Shown: positions 32,394 to 41,551, counted from the stretch's first letter. The stretch is DNA of 64,000 nucleotides from Niabella soli DSM 19437 (GCF_000243115.2 NZ_CP007035.1:2790001-2854000); one strand, 5' to 3'. Notes: a model not told the origin generated them from the sequence alone. Numbers and translations: made by a program.

Positions 32394-33668
32394 CTACATA
32401 AATTCAAACCCGATATCTCTTCGGTAATACATATCATCAAAATGAATATCAGAAAGAATGGCTTTTGAATTACGCACCGCATCTGCAACGGTGTCCCCAA
32501 AAGAAGTAACGCAAAGCACACGGCCACCGTTGGTAACCACCTGTCCGGCATGTGTTTTCGTGCCGGCATGAAACAAAATGGATGCACCCATCGGCTGATC
32601 CAACCCGGTGATCTTAAATCCCTTTTCATAATCGCCGGGATACCCGCCGCTTACGGCCATTACCGTAACAGCAGTACGCGGATCTTCTTCAACTGTAATT
32701 TCAGCAAGCCGGTTTTCAGCAGCCGCTTTACAGATAAGCGCCAGATCCGTTTTCAAACGCGGCATTACCACTTCTGTTTCGGGGTCGCCCATACGGCAAT
32801 TATATTCAATCACAAAAGGATCATCTCCCACTTTTATCAATCCGATAAATACGAATCCCGTATAATCGATTCCTTCTTTTTTCAGCCCCTCCACAGTAGG
32901 CTTAATAATACGGTCTGTGACTTTTTGCATAAACATGGCATCCGCAAAAGGCACCGGACTAACGGCCCCCATGCCCCCTGTATTCAGACCACTGTCTTTT
33001 TCTCCAATGCGTTTATAATCTTTTGCCTGTGGCAGTAACACGTATTCGTTGCCATCTGTAACAATGAACACGCTCATCTCAATACCGGAAAGAAATTCCT
33101 CCACCACTACTTTACGGCTGGCTTCGCCAAATTTCGCCTCCTGTATCATGGCTTCAAACTCGGCAACCGCTTCTTCATTGGTCTGACAGATCACCACCCC
33201 TTTCCCGGCCGCTAATCCATCAGCCTTTAATACTACAGGTAGCGCGTGGTTACCAACATAGGCTTTTCCTTCTTCAAAATTGATTGCCGTAAACTCCCGG
33301 TAGGCAGCCGTTGGTATCTGGTTCCGTTCCATAAAGCCCTTGGCAAATGCCTTGCTCCCTTCCAGTTGCGCACCGAATTGCGAGGGGCCAATAAATAATA
33401 TATCTTTTAAAGCAGCATCCTTTTTAAAGAAGTCCCAGATGCCTTTTACAAGGGGTTCCTCGGGACCTGCTACCACCATTTCGATCTGGTTTTGCCGGCA
33501 AAAGGCGCCGATCCCTTCAAAATCATTGATCCCAAGATCAACGTTAACGCCCAGGGCTGCTGTGCCCGGGTTGCCCGGAGCAATAAACAATTCATGATTG
33601 CCACGGTTTTTCATATTCCACACCAATGCATGCTCCCTGCCGCCGCTTCCTAAAACTAATATCTTCAT
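32394..33668 (-). CDS. purD: phosphoribosylamine-glycine ligase PurD
   Basis: PurD ligates glycine to phosphoribosylamine with ATP, the second step of purine synthesis. The 424-residue ATP-grasp enzyme starts MKILVLGSGGREHALVWNM and shows VVAGPEEPLVKGI, LPVVLKADGLAAGKGV (ATP binding), the VEEFLSGIEMSVFIVTDG region, GSDSGLNTGGMGAVSP-like residues (KDSGLNTGGMGAVSPVPF), and YNCRMGDPETEVVMPRL (metal-binding). All motifs are intact. No other pur genes lie nearby. A -7-like TATCTTTC is on the minus strand at 33695-33702. Divergent from the POT transporter. Confidence 0.97.
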   Translation of the reverse strand: MKILVLGSGGREHALVWNMKNRGNHELFIAPGNPGTAALGVNVDLGINDFEGIGAFCRQNQIEMVVAGPEEPLVKGIWDFFKKDAALKDILFIGPSQFGAQLEGSKAFAKGFMERNQIPTAAYREFTAINFEEGKAYVGNHALPVVLKADGLAAGKGVVICQTNEEAVAEFEAMIQEAKFGEASRKVVVEEFLSGIEMSVFIVTDGNEYVLLPQAKDYKRIGEKDSGLNTGGMGAVSPVPFADAMFMQKVTDRIIKPTVEGLKKEGIDYTGFVFIGLIKVGDDPFVIEYNCRMGDPETEVVMPRLKTDLALICKAAAENRLAEITVEEDPRTAVTVMAVSGGYPGDYEKGFKITGLDQPMGASILFHAGTKTHAGQVVTNGGRVLCVTSFGDTVADAVRNSKAILSDIHFDDMYYRRDIGFEFM

Positions 33669-33694
33669 TTTTGCTTTAAATCAATTTTATGCGG

Positions 33695-33702
33695 GAAAGA
33701 TA
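33695..33702 (-). promoter_or_regulatory. -7 element of purD
   Basis: Minus-strand TATCTTTC, one mismatch from TAnnTTTG, 26 nt upstream of the purD ATG at 33668. No PurR-like operator was recognised. Confidence 0.4.
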
Positions 33703-33779
33703 GCTATAAAATGAAAATAAATGGTGATTCCGCATTTTTATGTATTTTGCCCGGCAAACTTCACACAAACATTTGTTAA

Positions 33780-35300
33780 ATGAATAACAACGTGACCGTT
33801 CCTTCCTCCCCAAAGCACCCAAAGGGGCTTGCTGTATTATTTGCAACTGAAATGTGGGAACGGTTTAACTACTATGGCATGCGTGCCATCCTGGTATTAT
33901 ATATGACCAAGGCGCTGTTCTTTGATAAGGCCTTCGCCTCAAATCTATACGGAAGCTATACCAGCCTTTCTTACCTGACGCCCCTGATCGGCGGCTATAT
34001 AGCAGACCGGTATTGGGGAAACCGCCGCTCCATTATTACCGGCGGCCTTGTGATGGCCATTGGAGAGTTTATATTATTTATCTGTGCGTCTGTATATTCC
34101 ACACAACCCCAGCTATCAACATTTTTATTTTTTACCGGGCTGGGCGTTATGATCGCCGGAAACGGATTTTTTAAACCAAATATTTCTTCGCTGGTAGGTC
34201 AGTTATACCCCAAAGGAGACCGGCGGATTGATGCGGCCTATACCATATTTTATATGGGCATTAACGTAGGGGGAGCCCTCGGGCCATTTGTTTGTGGCAT
34301 GGTTGGGGATACGGGTAATCCGGCTGACTTTAAATGGTCGTTCCTGTGTGCAGGCATCGGCATGTTGATCAGCGTAGCGATTCAAAAGGCATTTCATCAT
34401 AAATATGTAGTAGCCCCTGACTCGGGCAAAGTACTGGGGCTTACGCCCGAGAATACTCCCCGCAGGGTTATCGCCCCCCTGTTTATTATTCTGGGCATGG
34501 TTGCCTTTGCGGTTATCACAACCGGCGCTTTATACGCCGATGCCAAAGTTTTCAGCTATCTTACCTACCTGCTGGCCGCCGCCGCTTTGTTTATTGCTTT
34601 TATTGTCTTCTCTGATAAAACGCTTAACAAAATTGAAAAGCAGCGCATTGGTGTAATATTTATTGTATCCTTTTTTGTTATCTTTTTCTGGAGCGCTTAC
34701 GAACAGGCAGGCGCTTCCTTAACCTTTTTTGCCGAAGAGCAAACCCAGCGTAACCTGGGGTTCTGGACGGTTCCGGCAAGCCTTTTTCAATCCCTGAACT
34801 CCATTTTTATTATATGTTTTGCGCCTGTCCTGGCCTGGCTGTGGATAAAACTGGGCAAGCGGGAGCCTTCCTCTCCGGCAAAAATGGCCGGGGGCCTGTT
34901 CTTTCTTGCGTTAGGATATTTGTGGATCGCCTTTGGCGTAAAAGGTGTTGCGCCCGGAATAAAAGTAAGTATGATCTGGCTAACCGGGATGTACGCACTG
35001 CATACCGTTGGAGAACTTTTCCTTTCCCCAATTGGCTTATCCCTTGTAAACAAACTGGCGCCGCTCAAATTTGCCTCATTGTTGATGGCCGTTTGGTTTT
35101 TAGCAAATGCAGCGGCCAATAAACTTGCCGGTGTACTAAGTTCCTTATACCCGGATAATGGGAGAATTACTAATTTTCTGGGCTATCATATGAGCGACAT
35201 GTATGACTTTTTCATGTTATTTGTTATTATGGCCGGCGTCGCTTCACTGATTTTATTTTTAATCTCCAGGAAACTGAGTAAGTTAATGGAAGGTGCATAA
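33780..35300 (+). CDS. POT/PTR2 family proton-coupled peptide transporter
   Basis: A 506-residue symporter importing di- and tripeptides with protons. POT hallmarks are ATEMWERFNYYGMRA (ExxERFxYY in TM1), GGYIADRYWGNRRSI (loop 2-3 motif), KPNISSLVGQLYP, and the PTR2 signature YTIFYMGINVGGALGPF. About 12-14 membrane segments are visible. It lies 112 bp upstream of an OPT-family transporter on the same strand, so the region specialises in peptide uptake; whether they are cotranscribed is unclear. The M20 dipeptidase at 2979 would serve the same catabolism. Confidence 0.95.
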   Translation: MNNNVTVPSSPKHPKGLAVLFATEMWERFNYYGMRAILVLYMTKALFFDKAFASNLYGSYTSLSYLTPLIGGYIADRYWGNRRSIITGGLVMAIGEFILFICASVYSTQPQLSTFLFFTGLGVMIAGNGFFKPNISSLVGQLYPKGDRRIDAAYTIFYMGINVGGALGPFVCGMVGDTGNPADFKWSFLCAGIGMLISVAIQKAFHHKYVVAPDSGKVLGLTPENTPRRVIAPLFIILGMVAFAVITTGALYADAKVFSYLTYLLAAAALFIAFIVFSDKTLNKIEKQRIGVIFIVSFFVIFFWSAYEQAGASLTFFAEEQTQRNLGFWTVPASLFQSLNSIFIICFAPVLAWLWIKLGKREPSSPAKMAGGLFFLALGYLWIAFGVKGVAPGIKVSMIWLTGMYALHTVGELFLSPIGLSLVNKLAPLKFASLLMAVWFLANAAANKLAGVLSSLYPDNGRITNFLGYHMSDMYDFFMLFVIMAGVASLILFLISRKLSKLMEGA

Positions 35301-35412
35301 GCATTGGCCGTGCGTTCTTTTTCCGGAGAATTGCACCGGCCCCGGAGCAGAAATGCCGTATTGAAATTTATCACTATCATTCGCAATCTTTCGTCTTTCA
35401 ATCAAAACAAGT

Positions 35413-37455
35413 ATGTCAGAAAAATCATCATTCAAACCCTTTGTGCCGGATGAGGCACGTATGGCTGAATTCACATTAAAATCGGTGTTAACCGGCGCTG
35501 CTTTTGGGATCATCTTTGGCGCCGCTACGGTTTACCTGGCCCTGAAGGCCGGATTGACCGTTTCAGCCTCCATCCCCATAGCAGTGATCGCCATTACATT
35601 AGGACGAAAGTTTTTAAAAACCACTATCCTGGAGAATAACATCATACAAACGACAGGGTCAGCAGGCGAAAGTATCGCCTCGGGCGTGGTGTTTACCCTT
35701 CCGGGATTTTTATTTTTGAGTGATGGAAGTGGCGCCCAATTCTTTAATTATATGACCATCTTAACGTTGGCGATCATTGGGGGCATCCTCGGCACCCTGA
35801 TGATGATCCCCCTGCGCCGGTCTTTGATCGTTAATGAACATAAAACCCTGCCCTATCCCGAAGGAACTGCCTGCGCAGATGTACTGAAGGCCGGAGAAAA
35901 AGGCGGCGATTTTGCCAAGACCGCTTTCTGGGGCCTGGGCTTTGCCTTTGTATATGCCGTGTTGCAAAAGATCGTACACGTTATTGCCGAAACGCCGTCG
36001 TTTATAACTAAACAGACCAACAAATTCTTTCCTTCAGCCAGGGTAAGCGGCGAGATCACACCCGAATACCTCGGTGTCGGATATATTATCGGACCCAGGA
36101 TTGCGGGGGTACTGGTAGCAGGAGGCGTGCTGGCATGGCTTGTGCTGATTCCGCTGTTATCTTCTGTTGTTTCACCGGAACTCATCGCAGCACAACAGGT
36201 AAAACTGGGGTATCTCACCAATATAGGTGCTGCAGGCGGTAAAGGGGGCTGGGATCCGGCAGCAAAAACATTTGGCGATTTTTCATCGGCTATTTATTAC
36301 GCCTATATCCGGCAGATCGGCGCGGGCGCCGTGGCGGCAGGAGGTTTTATTACCTTGTTAAAAACGATACCCACTATCATCGCTTCATTTAAAGGAAGCC
36401 TGGGCTCCATCAAAGGGGGTGCCGCAGCGGAAACAACGGTGAAAAGAACCGAGCGCGACCTGAGCATGAAAGTTGTCGGCTTTGGCAGCCTGGCCCTGGT
36501 ACTGTTGATCGCTTTATTGCCCCAGATACCCGGAAATACCATTTTTCAAAAACTGCTGATCGGCATCTTGGTGGTTATTTTCGGAGCCTTCTTCGTTACG
36601 GTTTCCTCAAGGATCGTGGGGCTCATCGGATCATCCAATAACCCGGTAAGCGGCATGACCATCGCCACGTTAATGGGCACCTGTCTTATTTTTATTGCGG
36701 TAGGATGGAGCGGGAAAGCCTATGAGCCGATGGCACTGGTGGTTGGTGGCCTCATCTGTATTGCCGCCGCCAACGCAGGGGCGACTTCTCAGGATCTGAA
36801 GACCGGCTACATCATTGGGGCCACGCCAAAATATCAGCAAATAGCGTTATTTGTAGGGGTTGTTGTGGCTTCCATTGTGATAGGATTTACCGTAAACTTC
36901 CTGGATAAGCCTACTGCTGCCATGGTGGCAAAAGGCATTACCGGCCACGCTATCGGGTCAGAAGCTTATCCGGCCCCGCAGGGAACCCTTATGGCAACGT
37001 TAGCCCGCGGAATTTTGTCGTTCAATTTGGACTGGCAGTTTGTACTGGTAGGTGTTTTTATTTCAATAGTGCTGGAGCTTTGTGGCGTAAAGTCGCTGAG
37101 CTTTGCTGTAGGTGCGTACCTGCCGCTTTCTACCACGCTCCCTATTTTTATCGGAGGGTTAATAAGAGGCGCTGTAGACAAAAAAGCCGGCAAGGCCGCA
37201 AGTGCTGAAGAAGAAGAACTGGGCCGCGGCAATCTTTTTGCAACCGGGCTCGTAGCCGGAGGCGCCGTTGCCGGAGTGATCATCGCGATCCTGTCCGGAT
37301 TTGACGGGCCTGCAGCCGCATTAGCTAAGGTCAATGCAGAGCACGGGCTCACCCGGGTCTTGCACGAAGACGGTTATTATATTTTGGGAACACTGGCCTT
37401 CGCAACAATGGCCTTTGTGCTTTACCGCGTAGGTTTATCAAAGAATAAAGAGTAA
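35413..37455 (+). CDS. OPT family oligopeptide transporter
   Basis: A 680-residue membrane protein with about 14-16 segments. OPT family markers include EFTLKSVLTGAAFGIIFGAA, ILENNIIQTTGSAGESIASG and KTLPYPEGTACADVLKAGE, and the later NNPVSGMTIATLMGTC and LKTGYIIGATPKYQQ. The bacterial OPT branch is predicted to import oligopeptides or metal-peptide chelates by proton symport. The start MSEKSSFKPF gives a short cytoplasmic N-terminus. It follows the POT gene on the same strand. The long gap after it (37456-37628) holds nothing I recognise. Confidence 0.93.
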   Translation: MSEKSSFKPFVPDEARMAEFTLKSVLTGAAFGIIFGAATVYLALKAGLTVSASIPIAVIAITLGRKFLKTTILENNIIQTTGSAGESIASGVVFTLPGFLFLSDGSGAQFFNYMTILTLAIIGGILGTLMMIPLRRSLIVNEHKTLPYPEGTACADVLKAGEKGGDFAKTAFWGLGFAFVYAVLQKIVHVIAETPSFITKQTNKFFPSARVSGEITPEYLGVGYIIGPRIAGVLVAGGVLAWLVLIPLLSSVVSPELIAAQQVKLGYLTNIGAAGGKGGWDPAAKTFGDFSSAIYYAYIRQIGAGAVAAGGFITLLKTIPTIIASFKGSLGSIKGGAAAETTVKRTERDLSMKVVGFGSLALVLLIALLPQIPGNTIFQKLLIGILVVIFGAFFVTVSSRIVGLIGSSNNPVSGMTIATLMGTCLIFIAVGWSGKAYEPMALVVGGLICIAAANAGATSQDLKTGYIIGATPKYQQIALFVGVVVASIVIGFTVNFLDKPTAAMVAKGITGHAIGSEAYPAPQGTLMATLARGILSFNLDWQFVLVGVFISIVLELCGVKSLSFAVGAYLPLSTTLPIFIGGLIRGAVDKKAGKAASAEEEELGRGNLFATGLVAGGAVAGVIIAILSGFDGPAAALAKVNAEHGLTRVLHEDGYYILGTLAFATMAFVLYRVGLSKNKE

Positions 37456-37628
37456 CAGCTTAGAAGCTTGACTGGATTTTTTAGTCAGCCCTAACGCGAG
37501 CCCAGAGTTTTTTGTATACGGGATTTTCTATTGATTGGGCAGATTCACATTCAAATAGCATCATTTAATCTGCTGCTATTTACAAGTATGCTGTTATGTT
37601 TTTGAGATAAAATTTAACTGCTTAAAAT

Positions 37629-38348
37629 ATGACTTACAATATAAAACAATCATCCCCCTGGTTATACGTTCTGACATTGCTGACAGTGATTTTTTCGGGA
37701 ATAGCATTTTTAATTTTTTTAGATAAAAATCAAATACTGCCCAAAGGTGGACTCTGGTCATTTATATTATCCTTCGCCCCAATTTTGGGGCTTGCTTTTT
37801 ATTTACCAAGATATACGGCAATCGCAAACATAGAAATTGAAATAGATAATGAGGGTATAAAAAGAAGATGGTTGAGCCAGTTTCTCCTGCACAACAGACA
37901 GGCGATAGCAATAAAATGGGCAGACATAAAGGATTATGCATTTCAGCCTGACCGGCAATTCGACCAATTCAAATTAAATTTAACGGACGGCACAAAGTTT
38001 AAATTCTACCATAATAACGACCACGACGATAAGGATGATTTTAGAAAATTCTTTTCGGACTTTATTGAAAAAGTAGAGCAGTTAAACAATGCTGACGACA
38101 ATAAGTGTAATGATATCAGGCTTGGGAAAACAATTTACGAGACGACATTGGGGTTATTAGTAGCCATTTTGGCTGCAATAATGATTGTTGGATTCCCAAT
38201 AATGTTGTTCATACTACCTCACAAAGGAACAACTAGTACAAGTAGTTATTTTTATCTTGCCGCTTCATACATAGGAGCTATATATTTTGTATTTCAGGTA
38301 TATATTCACAGAAAGAGAAGAAAAGAATATGAAAACAGGTTCAAATAA
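37629..38348 (+). CDS. membrane protein of unknown function, AT-rich
   Basis: A 239-residue protein with two N-terminal membrane segments (about 12-30 and 41-58), a soluble middle domain (about 65-155) and two C-terminal segments (about 172-197 and 204-222). The middle reads IEIEIDNEGIKRRWLS, AIKWADIKDYAFQPD, FKLNLTDGTKFKFYHNND, a layout like PH-domain-like membrane proteins, though I cannot assign a family. Codon and base use look clearly more AT-rich than the OPT and GyrI-like neighbours, suggesting later acquisition. It has no operon partner. Confidence 0.7.
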   Translation: MTYNIKQSSPWLYVLTLLTVIFSGIAFLIFLDKNQILPKGGLWSFILSFAPILGLAFYLPRYTAIANIEIEIDNEGIKRRWLSQFLLHNRQAIAIKWADIKDYAFQPDRQFDQFKLNLTDGTKFKFYHNNDHDDKDDFRKFFSDFIEKVEQLNNADDNKCNDIRLGKTIYETTLGLLVAILAAIMIVGFPIMLFILPHKGTTSTSSYFYLAASYIGAIYFVFQVYIHRKRRKEYENRFK

Positions 38349-38539
38349 TCATCATTCAAACTTGACGAGGTACTTTTTGGTCGACTAATTCACAACTACT
38401 GCTAATTGAGGCTGGCGTCAGGCAGGCTGAAGTGAAGATGTAATGTATATTTTGGGTGGTTCCTAAAAATTGCCTGAAACTTTTTAGCCGGGGAAGCAAC
38501 CGTGCGATAAGTCTGAAGTAAAAAACAAAAATTCCCGCC

Positions 38540-38570
38540 TATTTTTGCTGCTGACAGTCAGTTGTCAGCA
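38540..38570 (+). promoter_or_regulatory. promoter with downstream 8-bp inverted repeat for the GyrI-like gene
   Basis: TATTTTTG (38540-38547) is a perfect -7. Overlapping the expected start point is TGCTGACA-GTCAGT-TGTCAGCA (38549-38570), perfect 8-bp arms, which may be an operator or a 5' hairpin. The ATG is at 38605. Confidence 0.5.
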
Positions 38571-38604
38571 CCGGTTGTTTCCTTTGTGTAGTTAAATACT
38601 ACAG

Positions 38605-39249
38605 ATGGAAAAATCAGATCTCACCAAAATCTACCGTTCCTATTTCACCGCAAAAACACAGCCGGAACTTGTTACAATAGCGCCCGCTCAATTTCTTTCC
38701 ATTATTGGTAAAGGCGACCCTTCGGGCGACAGTTTTAAAAAACATATCGAAGCATTGTATTCTACCGTCTATACGATCAAATTTGCATTTAAAACACAAG
38801 GAAAAGATTTTGTGGTTTCAAAGCTGGAGGGACTCTGGTGGTTTGACGAAAGCCGGTTTGGAACACCCGCCGCTTCGGAAACGCCGTTAGCTATTCCGCG
38901 CAGCGAATGGGAATACCGCCTGCTGATACGGCTGCCGGAGTTTATCACAAAAAAGGAAGTACAGAACGCCCAGGAAGTTGTGCTACTAAAAAAGCGGTTG
39001 ATCGAAGCTCAGTATCTTGAATTATTTGAAATGAATGAAGGACTTTGCGTGCAGGTACTGCACCAGGGGCCTTTTACTACAGAACCCGGATCATTAAAAA
39101 AAATTATTGCCTTTACAGAAGAACGGCGGCTCACCCGCAACGGCCTGCATCATGAAATTTATTTATCAGATTTCAGAAGAACGAAGCCGGATCAGCTTAA
39201 AACCATTTTGAGGGAGCCGGTAAAATATTTTTGGCCGGGAAAGCGGTAA
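38605..39249 (+). CDS. GyrI-like small-molecule-binding domain protein
   Basis: A 214-residue stand-alone GyrI-like (SOUL/BmrR-effector-like) protein. Recognisable parts are QPELVTIAPAQFLSIIGKGD near the N-terminus, WWFDESRF, WEYRLLIRLPEF, and the ligand-pocket-like LCVQVLHQGPFTTEP followed by NGLHHEIYLSDFRRTKP at the end. These domains bind hydrophobic or cationic ligands, and stand-alone forms lack the AraC/MerR DNA-binding part. Some homologues hydrolyse or sequester toxic compounds. Its promoter has a perfect inverted repeat at the likely transcription start. No operon partner. Confidence 0.88.
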   Translation: MEKSDLTKIYRSYFTAKTQPELVTIAPAQFLSIIGKGDPSGDSFKKHIEALYSTVYTIKFAFKTQGKDFVVSKLEGLWWFDESRFGTPAASETPLAIPRSEWEYRLLIRLPEFITKKEVQNAQEVVLLKKRLIEAQYLELFEMNEGLCVQVLHQGPFTTEPGSLKKIIAFTEERRLTRNGLHHEIYLSDFRRTKPDQLKTILREPVKYFWPGKR

Positions 39250-39318
39250 GACGGCAACGCAGAAACGACGAAAAAAATAAATACTTCCCGCCGCTGCGCC
39301 TTCCCGGCTATTGCTTAT

Positions 39319-40236
39319 TTACATAAACGCATCACTTTCCCGGTAAGCCGCAATTAGCCTGTCTTCACCGGCTTTTCCGGGTTGAGAGATACCATGTTCC
39401 ATACCCAGGATACCTTTATACCCTTTTTCGTGTAACCATTTAAACACATTCTTATAATTGATCTCCCCGGTAGTGGGTTCTTTTCTTCCGGGGTTATCAC
39501 CGATCTGGACATAACCGATCTCCTCCCAGGCCAGGCCCATATTGGTGATCAGGTTGCCTTCGTTTTTCTGCATGTGATAAATATCATACAGGATCTTGCA
39601 GGAAGGACTGTTCACCGCTTTGCAGATCGCATAAGTTTGCGCCGATGTTCTTAAAAAAAGATCGGGCGTATCGCTCAACGGTTCCAGGACCATTACAATA
39701 CCATGCGGCTCCAGGATCGCAGCGCCTTTGCGCAATGCTTCCACCACATTCGCCGTTTGAATATCCAGTGGTAACCTGCGGTCAAAATCCCCGGGAACCA
39801 CCGTAGTTAATTTACCCCCGCAACGCTTGGCCGTTTCCACGGATTTGCGGCAACCGTCAAGAAATATATCAATATGCTCCTGCTTTTTGGTGGCCAACGT
39901 ATTAGCGCCGTTCCCTCCCTTGGGCAAAACAAAAACACCCATATGCATCCCCAGCTTCGCCAGCGCTTCGCCTATTTTTGTTTGCATTTCGGGCGTGCGG
40001 CTGGTCATGCCATTATCCTCAATGGAGCGGAACCCCCTTTCGTACATATATTTTATCTGATCCAGAAAATCCTTACCGGCGCTATTGGCAAACATCCCAT
40101 CATGGGGAGCATAGTCCAGGTTAAAGGGTTTATCGGCGGCAGCCGTAGTTCCGGAAGACCGCGCCCACAGGCCCGTGCCCATACCCAGCGCGGTTGCCGT
40201 TAAAACATTATTCTTTACAAAGCTTCTGCGATTCAT
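39319..40236 (-). CDS. hydroxypyruvate isomerase-like TIM-barrel protein, Tat-exported
   Basis: The 305-residue protein begins with a twin-arginine signal (MNRRSFVKNNVLTATALGMG). The mature part is an AP-endonuclease-2 TIM barrel with hydroxypyruvate-isomerase features: FEDNGM-like SIEDNGMTSRTPEM, TTVVPGDFDRRLP, MVLEPLSDTPDLFL (metal Glu), CKILYDIYHMQKNEGN (metal Asp/His), YVQIGDNPGRKEP and GILGMEHGIS (metal Glu). The enzyme class interconverts hydroxypyruvate and tartronate semialdehyde or related keto-sugars; an exported form suggests a sugar-derivative role in the periplasm. It is divergent from the FGE-like gene, and a Gfo/Idh/MocA gene follows nearby. Confidence 0.87.
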   Translation of the reverse strand: MNRRSFVKNNVLTATALGMGTGLWARSSGTTAAADKPFNLDYAPHDGMFANSAGKDFLDQIKYMYERGFRSIEDNGMTSRTPEMQTKIGEALAKLGMHMGVFVLPKGGNGANTLATKKQEHIDIFLDGCRKSVETAKRCGGKLTTVVPGDFDRRLPLDIQTANVVEALRKGAAILEPHGIVMVLEPLSDTPDLFLRTSAQTYAICKAVNSPSCKILYDIYHMQKNEGNLITNMGLAWEEIGYVQIGDNPGRKEPTTGEINYKNVFKWLHEKGYKGILGMEHGISQPGKAGEDRLIAAYRESDAFM

Positions 40237-40259
40237 AATGGCAATATTTATTTTCGAAT

Positions 40260-40267
40260 TAAATATA
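40260..40267 (-). promoter_or_regulatory. -7 element of the hydroxypyruvate isomerase-like gene
   Basis: Minus-strand TATATTTA, matching TAnnTTTA, 24 nt from the ATG at 40236, inside a strongly AT-rich divergent intergenic region. Confidence 0.4.
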
Positions 40268-40358
40268 GTAAACTTTGATATTTATAAAAAAGGAAAAGTA
40301 TATATTTTTAAATTGTTGTATTTTATTACCATAATAATTGTCAAAATAAAAATTTAAC

Positions 40359-40366
40359 TATCTTCG
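40359..40366 (+). promoter_or_regulatory. -7 element of the FGE-like gene
   Basis: TATCTTCG ends 5 nt before the ATG at 40372, with TTGTC about 21 nt upstream as -33. A leaderless or very short-leader mRNA is expected. Confidence 0.5.
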
Positions 40367-40371
40367 GATCA

Positions 40372-41328
40372 ATGAAACAGATGATTGCCGCAGTTTTGTG
40401 CCTCAGTACTGCCCTCCTTAATGCCCAGGACAAGAAAGACGCCCCTTTTCAGAAATATGAGCAAACGATCTCCGGGTCTGATGTAAAATTCACCATGGTG
40501 CCCATCCCCGCAGGGAGTTTTAAAATGGGCCGTAATGCCAAAGATCCCGGCAAGGATGCCGACGAATTGCCACCGGTAACCGTAAAACTGGATGCCTTTT
40601 ATATGGGCGAAAAAGAGGTCACCTTCGACGAATATGTATTGTACCTTAATGATGAAAGCCTCGGTCAGAATGTAGATGCGGATGCCGTTACCCGGCCTAC
40701 CACGCCTTATATCGATCTGACCCTGGGTATGGGAAAAGAAGGTGGCTTTCCCGCCAACAGCATGCAGCAACGCGCGGCAATTATGTACTGCAAATGGCTT
40801 TATGCAAAAACAGGCGTCTTTTACCGGTTACCTACAGAAGCGGAATGGGAATACGCTGCACGCGCGGGTGCCGAAGGTCCCTGGTTTTTTGGAGCAGATG
40901 AAAAACAACTGGGCGATTATGCCTGGTACGAAAAAAACAGTGATGGCAAATACCACAAAGCCGGTCTGAAAAAGCCCAACCCCTGGGGACTGTATGATAT
41001 TTATGGTAATGTTGCTGAATGGGTGCTGGATCAATACCAGGCTGATTATTATACAACATTGGGCAAGGAAGCTACCAACCCGGTGCGTATTCCCGAAACC
41101 CGCCACCCGCGCATTGTACGGGGTGGCAGTTATAAAGACGATGCCCCGGAGCTGCGCAGCGCCAAACGAACCCAATCGGATCCCATCTGGAACCGCCGCG
41201 ACCCCCAGATACCTAAAAGCAAATGGTGGAATGCTGATGCGCCTTTTGTAGGCTTCCGGCTGGTACGCCCGGCCAAACAACCCGATAAAGAAACTATTGA
41301 AAAGTTCTTCTCAACCTACATTTTGTAA
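40372..41328 (+). CDS. exported SUMF1/FGE-sulfatase-domain protein without catalytic cysteine
   Basis: The 318-residue protein has a Sec signal (MKQMIAAVLCLSTALLNAQ) and a complete formylglycine-generating-enzyme fold: MVPIPAGSFKMGRNAKDPG, EKEVTFDEYVLYLND, YRLPTEAEWEYAARAG, NPWGLYDIYGNVAEWVLD and RGGSYKDDAPELRSAKR ending in FVGFRLVRP. In true FGE a catalytic Cys sits just before the RSA motif, whereas here that place is Leu (ELRSA), so it should not make formylglycine. Exported Bacteroidota relatives such as GldJ/GldK are structural. No sulfatase is nearby. The promoter ends 5 nt before the ATG. Confidence 0.88.
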   Translation: MKQMIAAVLCLSTALLNAQDKKDAPFQKYEQTISGSDVKFTMVPIPAGSFKMGRNAKDPGKDADELPPVTVKLDAFYMGEKEVTFDEYVLYLNDESLGQNVDADAVTRPTTPYIDLTLGMGKEGGFPANSMQQRAAIMYCKWLYAKTGVFYRLPTEAEWEYAARAGAEGPWFFGADEKQLGDYAWYEKNSDGKYHKAGLKKPNPWGLYDIYGNVAEWVLDQYQADYYTTLGKEATNPVRIPETRHPRIVRGGSYKDDAPELRSAKRTQSDPIWNRRDPQIPKSKWWNADAPFVGFRLVRPAKQPDKETIEKFFSTYIL

Positions 41329-41340
41329 TGAAATTGTTCA

Positions 41341-41470
41341 AACCACATAGATACAGTAGAAGTCATAGCGCTCAAAGCGGTATAGATTCCCCGCCGCGAC
41401 GGGGAACATAGCTGATGTGTTTTTATGTTCCTTTTTTCTGCTATCATAATTCTATGTACCTATGTGCCCG
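41341..41470. repeat. inverted short-period array between the FGE-like and Gfo/Idh/MocA genes
   Basis: The left part (41344-41368) repeats a CACATAGA/TACAGTAG-like unit at a period near 8; the right part carries CTATGTAC-CTATGTGC (41452-41467), its reverse complement type. Between them is CCCCG-CCGCGA-CGGGG (41389-41404). The built form is the same as in the 45.1-45.6 kb arrays. No gene is visible in 41329-41551. Confidence 0.5.
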
Positions 41471-41551
41471 CCCGGATGAACTCCGTTCGGACAGGGTTAA
41501 GTTTAAAAAGTGTAAACAAGTTTAATTTTTAGCGATTAAATACCATATAAC

